Shown here piece by piece: positions 1 through 5,248 of a stretch of 6,435 bases of DNA. Both the position numbers and the translations under genes were made by a program. How positions within the stretch are numbered: position 1 is the stretch's first letter; every line of letters starts with the position of its first letter. The DNA lies in contig SLNM01000034.1 in assembly GCA_007133055.1 (NCBI GenBank), forward strand, positions 1 through 6,435. The letters are read 5' to 3'. Origin of the DNA: Lentisphaeria bacterium (GTDB lineage Bacteria; Verrucomicrobiota; Lentisphaeria; Oligosphaerales; PUNB01). The notes under the pieces were generated by a model that made no database searches, was not told the DNA's origin, and saw nothing but the letters and a program-made list of their open reading frames with translations.

Positions 1-1
1 G

Positions 2-1144
2 GCGGCGGCGATCGCCGCCGCCGGGGTTCCGGTTTTCGCGTGGAAAGGGGAGACCCTGACCGAATACTGGGAATGCACTCTGCAGGCATTGCGCTTTCCC
101 GGCGGCCAAGGCCCCAACCTGGTGGTCGACGACGGCGGCGACGCCACCCTGATGATTCACCTAGGCTATCAGGCGGAGGATCAGAATGACCTATTACTGG
201 GGGAAGTGGATGCGGAAGACGAAAAATGCCTGATGGCCATCCTGCAGCGGGTGCAGCGGGAGGCCCCCGGCTTCTGGCACCGCGTGGCGGCCGACTGGAA
301 AGGGGTTTCCGAAGAAACCACCACCGGTGTCAACCGCCTCTACCAAATGCAGAAGGAGAGAAAGCTCCTGGTGCCCGCGATCAATGTCAACGACTCGGTC
401 ACCAAGTCGAAATTCGACAATCTTTACGGCTGCCGCGAATCGCTGGCCGACGGCGTCAAGCGGGCCACCGACACAATGGTCGCCGGCAAGCTGTGCCTGG
501 TCTGCGGGTACGGCGACGTGGGCAAGGGCTCGGCGCAGTCTTTGCGCGGCTTCGGCGCCCGCGTTGTAATCAGTGAAATCGACCCGATCTGCGCCTTGCA
601 GGCGGCCATGGAGGGATACGAGGTGGTTCGCGTCGAGGACGTGGTGGAGAAGGCTGAAATATTCGTTACCGCCACCGGCAACCGCGATGTCATCACCACC
701 GAGCACATGGCGAAAATGCGCGATCAGGCGATCGTCTGCAATGTCGGGCATTTCGACAATGAAATCGAAGTGGCCAAGCTCAAACAGTATCCGGGAATCG
801 AACTGCTGCCGATTAAGCCGCAGGTTGACAAGTATATATTTCCCGACGGTCATTCGATCATTCTGCTGGCCGACGGCCGCCTGGTCAACCTCGGTTGCGC
901 CACTGGCCATCCGAGCTTTGTCATGAGCAACTCATTCACCAACCAAAGCCTGGCCCAGATCGAGCTGTGGAATCAGGACTACCAGATTGGTGTATACTGC
1001 CTGCCCAAGCATCTGGACGAGGAGGTGGCTCGCCTGCACTTGGACAAGCTGGGTGTGCGGCTAACCCGGTTGTCGGAGAAGCAGGCGCAGTACATTGGGG
1101 TGCCGACGGACGGACCGTACAAGTCCGATCACTACCGATACTGA
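2..1144 (+). CDS. ahcY: Adenosylhomocysteinase (SAH hydrolase), 5' end missing
   Basis: This cytoplasmic NAD-dependent enzyme reversibly splits S-adenosylhomocysteine into adenosine and homocysteine, removing the product inhibitor of methyltransferases. The open frame enters at base 2; 380 residues are visible and about 90 N-terminal residues of the usual bacterial ~470 are outside the window. Visible landmarks, numbered from base 2, are DDGGDAT (43-49), EETTTG (104-109), and [13 protein letters not shown] (128-140) with the catalytic Lys135 and Asp139, then Cys144. They continue with the NAD-binding loop GYGDVGKG (169-176), [22 protein letters not shown] and the hallmark C-terminus ending DHYRY. 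Between residues about 57 and 100 it carries the roughly 40-residue insertion that separates the long bacterial form from the shorter mammalian type. An ATG/TTG-style start at base 89 would be false, because strongly conserved sequence ([14 protein letters not shown]) lies upstream of it. The next gene starts 20 nt downstream on the same strand, so co-transcription is likely. Confidence 0.97.
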   Translation, partial: AAAIAAAGVPVFAWKGETLTEYWECTLQALRFPGGQGPNLVVDDGGDATLMIHLGYQAEDQNDLLLGEVDAEDEKCLMAILQRVQREAPGFWHRVAADWKGVSEETTTGVNRLYQMQKERKLLVPAINVNDSVTKSKFDNLYGCRESLADGVKRATDTMVAGKLCLVCGYGDVGKGSAQSLRGFGARVVISEIDPICALQAAMEGYEVVRVEDVVEKAEIFVTATGNRDVITTEHMAKMRDQAIVCNVGHFDNEIEVAKLKQYPGIELLPIKPQVDKYIFPDGHSIILLADGRLVNLGCATGHPSFVMSNSFTNQSLAQIELWNQDYQIGVYCLPKHLDEEVARLHLDKLGVRLTRLSEKQAQYIGVPTDGPYKSDHYRY

Positions 1145-1164
1145 GTCGGAAGCGAAGACAGGCA

Positions 1165-1944
1165 ATGCTCACAGACCAGCAACTTCTGATCTACAACCGC
1201 CAGATCATGCTCGATGAGATCGGTCCGCGCGGCCAGGAGCGGCTGGGGGCGGCCCGGGTGGCAGTGGTCGGCCTGGGGGGCCTGGGCTCCAGCGCCGCCC
1301 TCTATCTGGGCGCCGCCGGCATCGGAACGCTGGTGCTAATCGACCATGACAAGGTGGCGCTGAGCAACTTGCAACGGCAAATACTGTATGACAAAGCGGC
1401 GGTGGGGCAGCCTAAGACCACCGCCGCCGCCGCCTCTCTGCAAGCCCGCAATCCGGAGCTTTGCACAATTGTTCATTTCACCCGGCTGCAAGCGGAGAAC
1501 GGCGCAAGTTTACTGGAACATGCCGACTTTGTCATCGACGCCACCGATCATCCCGAAAGCAAGTTTCTGCTTGCCGAACTCTGCCATCGGCAGCAAATTC
1601 CCTACAGCCACGCCGGGGTGGCTGCATTTCAGGGGCAGACCATGACCGTGCTACCCGGCGCCACCGCCTGTCTGCGCTGCTTGTTCAGCCATTCGCAGGA
1701 AACAAACGAAACCCTAAACTGCAATGACCGCGGCATTGTTGGCGCGGTGCCGGGGGTCATCGGCTCGCTGCAGGCGCTGGAGGCTGTCAAGCATATTGCC
1801 GGAGCCGGAAAACTGCTGACCAATCGAATGCTGGTGTTCGACGGCCTGCACGGCGAATTCCGCCTGGCCGTCTTCCGGCGCAACCCTCAGTGTTCGCTGT
1901 GCGGAAAGGACTCCACTCGTTCCGGCAATGCGGGCAGAGCGTAG
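1165..1944 (+). CDS. HesA/MoeB/ThiF family E1-like adenylyltransferase
   Basis: The 259-residue protein matches the size of stand-alone MoeB or ThiF. These enzymes use ATP to adenylate the C-terminal Gly-Gly of a small ubiquitin-like sulfur carrier (MoaD or ThiS) so that it can be thiocarboxylated for molybdopterin or thiamine synthesis. Visible features are the N-terminal helix YNRQIMLDEIG (10-20), nucleotide-binding loop GLGGLG (36-41), acidic Asp60, SNLQRQ (67-72) with the ATP-contacting arginine, Lys84, and DATD (125-128). Two zinc-binding CxxC pairs lie at Cys169/172 and Cys243/246. Cys186, before the GVIGSLQALEAVK stretch, is in the place of the conserved cysteine of ThiF/MoeB. There is no fused rhodanese domain. 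The ATG at 1165 is chosen because homology starts there; the open frame continues upstream to 895 only as an out-of-phase overlap with ahcY. A weak purine-rich ribosome site (GGA at 1148-1150, GAAG at 1154-1157) precedes it. MoeB, ThiF or another sulfur-carrier activator cannot be told apart, as no carrier-protein gene lies nearby. Confidence 0.85.
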   Translation: MLTDQQLLIYNRQIMLDEIGPRGQERLGAARVAVVGLGGLGSSAALYLGAAGIGTLVLIDHDKVALSNLQRQILYDKAAVGQPKTTAAAASLQARNPELCTIVHFTRLQAENGASLLEHADFVIDATDHPESKFLLAELCHRQQIPYSHAGVAAFQGQTMTVLPGATACLRCLFSHSQETNETLNCNDRGIVGAVPGVIGSLQALEAVKHIAGAGKLLTNRMLVFDGLHGEFRLAVFRRNPQCSLCGKDSTRSGNAGRA

Positions 1945-1964
1945 GTCGAGCATCAGACTCGACC
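1944..1964 (+). terminator. Hairpin at the end of the E1-like gene
   Basis: GGTCGAG (1944-1950) and CTCGACC (1958-1964) form a perfect 7-bp stem with a 7-nt loop, starting on the last base of the TAG stop. No T-run follows, so this is not a textbook intrinsic terminator. It may protect the 3' end of the ahcY mRNA or help termination by another route. Confidence 0.45.
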
Positions 1965-2032
1965 ATGGGCCGGACGACGCTTGCGGACGATGCTTACGGG
2001 CGATGATTGGCGGAAACTTCGCATGGTCTGTC

Positions 2033-2047
2033 GCCCCCTGCGGGGGC
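2033..2047. repeat. Short GC-rich stem-loop
   Basis: GCCCCC (2033-2038) and GGGGGC (2042-2047) pair perfectly around the triloop TGC. It is the first of a run of tight hairpins in the island and resembles the one at 2281-2293 in layout (GC-only arms, 3-nt loop). Confidence 0.8.
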
Positions 2048-2072
2048 TTGAGATGGTGTGTGTGCGAGTTTT

Positions 2073-2090
2073 CACGGGTTGGCACCTGTG
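2073..2090. repeat. Imperfect stem-loop
   Basis: CACGGGT (2073-2079) pairs with ACCTGTG (2084-2090) around TGGC, with one G-T wobble. The wobble suits RNA pairing better than DNA cruciform formation, but on a single case this is weak. Confidence 0.55.
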
Positions 2091-2202
2091 GTCAAACGAG
2101 CAACCAAAAAAAATGAAGCCCCGCCTTGTAATGCCGTAGCCTTGGCGAAGGAGTACGGGGGCGACACAGGTTCCACCCCGCGTTTTTTCACACACGATTG
2201 AG

Positions 2203-2293
2203 GTGCCCCTTCAGGGCACAATTATTTTCTGATCCTTACCCAGGGTTGCGCTGCGCTTAACCCTGGGCTACGATGATGCCGCCCCTTTGGGGC
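2203..2293. repeat. Cluster of three hairpins, REP-like
   Basis: Three perfect stem-loops follow one another within 91 bp. GTGCCC/GGGCAC (2203-2208 with 2214-2219) has the loop CTTCA. CCCAGGGTT/AACCCTGGG (2239-2247 with 2259-2267) has an 11-nt loop rich in GCGC. GCCCC/GGGGC (2281-2285 with 2289-2293) has the loop TTT. Clustered short palindromes outside genes are typical of REP/BIME-type elements, often moved by a tyrosine transposase of the RAYT group encoded elsewhere in the genome. Only one copy of the cluster is seen here, so repetitiveness is inferred. Confidence 0.6.
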
Positions 2294-2369
2294 TACAACA
2301 CTTACCGCTCTGTGCAGGAATAATCGAGGTGTGGTGGTTATTTTCACGTGTTTCGCATATTACGTAGTT

Positions 2370-2454
2370 AAAAAAAAGCAAAACAACCGATACCGATTGC
2401 GATAGCGACTCCGATTGCGATTTTGAGTCGGTATCGGTATCGCAATCGGAATCG
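2370..2454 (-). terminator. Possible terminator on the minus strand
   Basis: Read on the - strand, the outer stem of the hexamer hairpin ends at 2388. It is followed at once by a T-rich stretch: TT, then TTTT, then eight T, complementary to the A-run 2370-2377. That is the order expected of an intrinsic terminator. No convincing - strand gene lies upstream of it, so either it stops a non-coding transcript or antisense readthrough, or the A-tract is coincidental. Confidence 0.35.
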
Positions 2455-2460
2455 AAATCG
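2388..2460. repeat. Inverted array of degenerate CGANNN hexamers
   Basis: Bases 2388-2423 are six consecutive in-phase hexamers of the form CGANNN. After one spacer base (T2424), bases 2425-2460 are six more hexamers of the same form read on the - strand. Ten of the twelve begin CGAT and two begin CGAC. The arms pair partly: CCGATTGCGATA (2393-2404) with TATCGCAATCGG (2438-2449), CGACTC (2406-2411) with GAGTCG (2425-2430), and CGAT (2388-2391) with ATCG (2451-2454). The loop is 2412-2424. The array looks like a symmetrical, diverged microsatellite pair. Confidence 0.85.
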
Positions 2461-2462
2461 TG

Positions 2463-2478
2463 CGGCGGGCCTCCGCCG
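2463..2478. repeat. GC-rich stem-loop
   Basis: CGGCGG (2463-2468) and CCGCCG (2473-2478) pair perfectly around GCCT. It abuts the hexamer array, three bases after its end. Confidence 0.75.
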
Positions 2479-2485
2479 TTAATTA

Positions 2486-2507
2486 CCGTCCGGAGCCGGA
2501 CGGCTCC
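2486..2507. repeat. Two overlapping, mutually exclusive hairpins
   Basis: CCGTCCG (2486-2492) can pair with CGGACGG (2497-2503), loop GAGC. Alternatively GGAGCC (2492-2497) can pair with GGCTCC (2502-2507), loop GGAC. The two stems share bases and cannot form together. Both are perfect, so a transcript could switch between them, although self-overlapping palindromes also arise by chance in GC-rich sequence. Confidence 0.7.
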
Positions 2508-2612
2508 AGCAAATAATCGTTCACCGTAATCGTCGCCCGGTTTTCTGTTTCAACTAAGGTGCGGGACAAGGTTATTGGCCTCTGCACCCTTTAAGGATCC
2601 GATTTGACCAAT

Positions 2613-2717
2613 GGGCCGGACGGATTGCCGTTTCGCTGCTGTCCTGCGGACAGCCTCTGTTGCTTCGCAACGGTCCGGCCCTGCGCCAGGCTTGAGCCCG
2701 GCCCCCGGCGAGGCGCA
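2613..2717. ncRNA. Branched stem-loop region, possible structured RNA
   Basis: An outer 9-bp perfect stem, GGGCCGGAC (2613-2621) with GTCCGGCCC (2673-2681), encloses two perfect hairpins. These are GCTGTCC/GGACAGC (2638-2644 with 2648-2654, loop TGC) and GTTGC/GCAAC (2659-2663 with 2667-2671, loop TTC). A further stem follows directly, TGCGCC (2682-2687) with GGCGCA (2712-2717). The result is a compact three-way junction plus a flanking hairpin. I recognise no known RNA family, and the strand cannot be assigned. It could equally be a secondary structure of single-stranded mobile DNA. Confidence 0.3.
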
Positions 2718-2793
2718 CCTGATACCCCGAGGGAGAAACAGCGGCTGACGCGGGTCGTAGCTCGTAGGATGATTTTAAACAAACAGTCGGAAA

Positions 2794-2863
2794 ACGATAG
2801 CGGGCGACGAGAGCGGCGTACGAGTCGGCTCAATCGTAATCCGTTATCGTCGCCCGCTATCGT
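2794..2863. repeat. 17-bp perfect inverted repeat
   Basis: ACGATAGCGGGCGACGA (2794-2810) and its exact complement TCGTCGCCCGCTATCGT (2847-2863) flank a 36-nt loop. This is the longest perfect stem in the window. It lies about 80 bp before the transporter start, and no T-run follows it on either strand. It may be the end of a mobile element, a protein-binding site, or a stem in the leader of the transporter mRNA. Confidence 0.8.
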
Positions 2864-2932
2864 CAACCGCCAATAACGGCGAACGAAGCATGATGAACGA
2901 CGAACTGTGTTTCATACAAACCAATGCAATTC

Positions 2933-2938
2933 AGGTGA
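2933..2938 (+). promoter_or_regulatory. Strong ribosome binding site of the transporter gene
   Basis: AGGTGA, a close match to the anti-Shine-Dalgarno complement, sits 6 nt before the ATG at 2945. It fixes that codon as the start rather than the upstream ATGs around 2890, which are in another frame. Confidence 0.75.
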
Positions 2939-2944
2939 GAAGGT

Positions 2945-3913
2945 ATGACCAGGAACATTCGCAGATTTTGGTTTTTCATAGGCATTGCCGCAATCATACT
3001 GATCGCCTTCCTGTGGCCGGAGCTGGGCGATGCGGCGCGGTTCTACCGCATTCCGAATGCGGCGATTTTTCTGGCATTCCTAATCACCGGCGCCAAGCTG
3101 GATACTGGCCAGATTGCGGATCAAGTTAAAAATCTGCGCATTCCTCTGGCGGCCACTGCATCGTCGCTTCTTCTCATCCCCCTTTTCACCCACTGGCTGG
3201 CGCGTCTGATATTTGCCGACAACCCTGATTTCGTGGTCGGCGCCACGCTGATTGCCGCCGCCCCGGTAACCATTGCCTCGGGCACGGTCATGACCGGCAT
3301 GGCTCTCGGCAACGTTCCGCTTAGCCTGTTCATCTGCATTATCGGAAATTTCACGGCTTTGCTGACCATGCCATTCATGCTTTCGCTGCTGCTGCAACTG
3401 GAACATACGATTGAGCTGCCTGTCATCGAAATACTCGGTGGTCTGGTTGTGGTCGTACTGGTGCCAACCATAATCGGACAGCTTATTCGTCCCTGGACAA
3501 AACATCTGCTCGGCGCCTGGACTTCTCCTTTCCAGCAGGCCGTTGTTCTGCTGATCATTTTCAATGCGGTCTCCTCGTCGTCAGACCAAGTGGCAGGGGC
3601 CGGGCGGGCGCTGTTCGTGCTATTTGTCTTTATGCTGCTGTTGCGCACGGCAATCCTTGCCTGCAACTACGCCATCGCCCGCCTGATGCGGCTGGATCAG
3701 CCGTCAACCTCGGCATTCACCATTCATGTATCCCAGAAGACTCTGACCATTTCCTATCTGATCTGGGATGGTTACTTTGCCCGTGTGTACCCGCTGGCAA
3801 TGCTGCCGGGCATTGTCTATCACCTGTGCCAGATGGTCATGGACACCGGTGTGGCCCGCCTGTTTCGCCGGCGGCAGAAGGCATTGCTGCAAAGGGTGAA
3901 ATCTCCAAATTGA
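2945..3913 (+). CDS. Bile acid:sodium symporter (SBF-like/BASS) family transporter
   Basis: The 322-residue polytopic inner-membrane protein has about nine or ten hydrophobic segments (near 8-25, 38-50, 66-90, 97-120, 124-150, 160-182, 197-212, 221-245, 255-275 and 280-300). A basic N-terminus (RNIRR) and a basic tail (FRRRQK) suggest both regions are cytoplasmic. Family marks are the polar, broken-helix stretch APVTIASGTVMTGMALGN (106-123) and the second crossing segment around SQKTLTIS (263-270). Both resemble the signatures of the SBF-like branch (YfeH or SLC10A7-like) more than those of ACR3 arsenite pumps. Members move organic anions or related solutes, usually with sodium; the substrate here cannot be read from sequence. 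The length is normal and the frame is intact. The aminotransferase gene follows after 40 nt on the same strand, which hints at an operon and perhaps uptake of an amino acid or keto acid precursor. Confidence 0.82.
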   Translation: MTRNIRRFWFFIGIAAIILIAFLWPELGDAARFYRIPNAAIFLAFLITGAKLDTGQIADQVKNLRIPLAATASSLLLIPLFTHWLARLIFADNPDFVVGATLIAAAPVTIASGTVMTGMALGNVPLSLFICIIGNFTALLTMPFMLSLLLQLEHTIELPVIEILGGLVVVVLVPTIIGQLIRPWTKHLLGAWTSPFQQAVVLLIIFNAVSSSSDQVAGAGRALFVLFVFMLLLRTAILACNYAIARLMRLDQPSTSAFTIHVSQKTLTISYLIWDGYFARVYPLAMLPGIVYHLCQMVMDTGVARLFRRRQKALLQRVKSPN

Positions 3914-3953
3914 ACATTATGTTATTTATCATCTTTATAAAAGGAACCGAAGC

Positions 3954-5084
3954 ATGAACGACAAGAGGAGGCCTGACAAAAATGTGGTTGACTGGGTCGA
4001 ACCGGCCGTAGCCCGGCTTAATCCCTACCAGCCCGGGCGTCCGCTCGAGGAAGTGGCGCGGGAAATCGGCCTGGCGCCGGAACAGGTCTGCAAGCTGGCC
4101 TCCAACGAAAACGCGCTCGGAGTTTCGCCGCTGGCCGTCGAAGCCATGCGCCGACATGCGGAAGACATGTACCTTTACCCCGACGGCAGCGCCTACTATC
4201 TGCGCCAAAAGGTGGCGGAAAATTTCCAGGTGCGGCCGGAACAGATTGTTTTCGGCGCCGGCTCCAACGAGCTGCTTGAATTTATTGGCCACTGCTTCAT
4301 GGGAGCCGGGCGCTCGATCGTCGTGTCCCAGTATGCGTTTGTCATATACAAACTCCTGGCCATGATGTTCGGTTCGGACATCGTCGAAGTACCCGCCTGC
4401 GAGCTGGGACATGATCTCGGGGCGATGGCCGCCGCCGTCCGGCCGGATACCCGCGTGGTCTTCGTTTGCAACCCGAACAACCCGACCGGTACCTTTCTGC
4501 GGCCGGAGGAAATTGCCGCATTCGTCGAAAGAATACCCGACGACGTACTGATTGTCTTCGACGAGGCCTACGCGGAAATCTCTCTCGAACCGATGCCGGA
4601 CACTCTGCGCTTTGTTCTTGAACGCCCCAACTGTCTGATGCTGCGCACGTTTTCCAAGGCCTACGGGCTGGCGGGATTGCGCATCGGCTTCGGCATCGGC
4701 CCGCACAATTTGACCGCGGCTCTCGAAAAACCACGCCAGCCTTTCAATACCAACCGCATGGCTCAGGAAGCGGCGGTCGCCGCTCTCGACGACAATGATT
4801 TTTTGATTCGCACTCGACAGCTCTGCCTGGAATCGAGAGATTATTTCGAGGAAGCCTGCCGGGAGCTGGGTCTGGCCTATGCGCCAACCGCCGGCAATTT
4901 CATCCTGGTGCGAACCGGCAATGGTGGTGAAATCGCCCAGAAACTAACCAGGCGCGGGATCATTGTCCGGCCGGTGGTTCCCTACGGTTTGCCAGACCAT
5001 ATTCGCATCACCTTCGGCACCATGCCCGAGAACCAGCGTGTGATCGACGCCCTCCGCGACATCATGCCAACTGGTTCCAATTGA
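3954..5084 (+). CDS. hisC: Histidinol-phosphate aminotransferase-like PLP enzyme (HisC family)
   Basis: This 376-residue fold-type I, class I/II aminotransferase is full length for HisC. HisC transfers an amino group from glutamate to imidazole acetol-phosphate in histidine synthesis; some members act on aromatic amino acids. Visible features are LASNEN (48-53), the PLP phosphate-contacting GAGSNE (101-106), SQYAFVIYKL (125-134), NPNNPTG (173-179), and DEAY (203-206), whose Asp contacts the PLP ring nitrogen. TFSKAYGLAGLRIG (232-245) contains the Schiff-base Lys235. FNTNRMAQEAAVAAL (264-278) follows, and Arg351 in RITFG should bind the substrate carboxylate. The ATG at 3954 has a ribosome site, AAGGA (3941-3945), at 8 nt spacing. 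The 40-nt spacer from the transporter is AT-rich, so an internal promoter is possible. No other his gene is nearby, so a role in histidine synthesis is less certain than the enzyme family; an aromatic aminotransferase is the main alternative. Confidence 0.85.
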   Translation: MNDKRRPDKNVVDWVEPAVARLNPYQPGRPLEEVAREIGLAPEQVCKLASNENALGVSPLAVEAMRRHAEDMYLYPDGSAYYLRQKVAENFQVRPEQIVFGAGSNELLEFIGHCFMGAGRSIVVSQYAFVIYKLLAMMFGSDIVEVPACELGHDLGAMAAAVRPDTRVVFVCNPNNPTGTFLRPEEIAAFVERIPDDVLIVFDEAYAEISLEPMPDTLRFVLERPNCLMLRTFSKAYGLAGLRIGFGIGPHNLTAALEKPRQPFNTNRMAQEAAVAALDDNDFLIRTRQLCLESRDYFEEACRELGLAYAPTAGNFILVRTGNGGEIAQKLTRRGIIVRPVVPYGLPDHIRITFGTMPENQRVIDALRDIMPTGSN

Positions 5085-5179
5085 TTTTTCCGGCCTGCTC
5101 CGCGGGCCGCTTCGCAAAAGCACTGAAACTTTGATGCTTGCAACATTATTCAATACCTGTATCCTGTTGATTATAAATA

Positions 5180-5185
5180 TATAAT
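5180..5185 (+). promoter_or_regulatory. Possible -10 box upstream of the SUMF1-domain gene
   Basis: A perfect TATAAT lies in a notably AT-rich patch (about 5141-5185), 64 nt before the ATG at 5249. No good -35 element is found at the usual spacing. The 164-nt spacer after hisC also has a weak hairpin, CGGCC/GGCCG (5091-5095 with 5105-5109), without a T-run. Together these suggest that the SUMF1-domain gene has its own promoter and is not part of the hisC unit. Confidence 0.4.
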
Positions 5186-5248
5186 GGCGCATGGCCGAAT
5201 TCGCATGAATTAATCAGGTTAGTTCAACCCACAACTGGAGCAACTGCG

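Larger units (their letters stand above)
1945..2944. other. 1-kb non-coding island rich in inverted repeats
   Basis: No open frame here has a believable protein, a good ribosome site or recognisable motifs. The two longest frames, at 2591-2866 (-) and 2604-2876 (+), cover the same bases on opposite strands and are low-complexity and rich in Arg, Gly and Pro, as expected from chance frames in GC-rich DNA. The segment instead holds at least ten clear stem-loops, listed separately, and a 12-nt direct repeat (ATGGGCCGGACG at 1965-1976 and 2611-2622). The dense hairpins suggest REP-like elements or decayed mobile DNA, possibly with a structured RNA. No transposase or terminal target duplication was found. 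Confidence 0.7.

Noticed and set aside
194..910. Long antisense frame opposite ahcY (238 codons)
   Set aside because: It lies wholly opposite the strongly conserved ahcY frame and shows no recognisable domain; such shadows are common in GC-rich genes.
895..1164. N-terminal extension of the E1-like gene into ahcY
   Set aside because: The frame is open upstream, but that part is out of frame with the conserved ahcY sequence and has no homology to the family. The family's N-terminus begins at the ATG at 1165.
2591..2876. Overlapping frames of about 90 codons on both strands in the island
   Set aside because: They cover the same bases on opposite strands, have no clear ribosome site or protein motif, and have the Arg/Gly/Pro-rich composition of chance frames in GC-rich, hairpin-forming DNA.
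1945..2944. CRISPR array in the repeat-rich island
   Set aside because: The repeats are different palindromes and 6-nt units. There are no identical direct repeats of 20-40 nt with regular unique spacers and no cas genes.
2890..3129. Short + strand frame starting at 2890 before the transporter
   Set aside because: It runs into the transporter gene in another frame, lacks a ribosome site and resembles no protein.
3837..4706. Long antisense frame opposite hisC (289 codons)
   Set aside because: It overlaps the end of the transporter gene and most of hisC, both strongly supported, and has no motif of its own.
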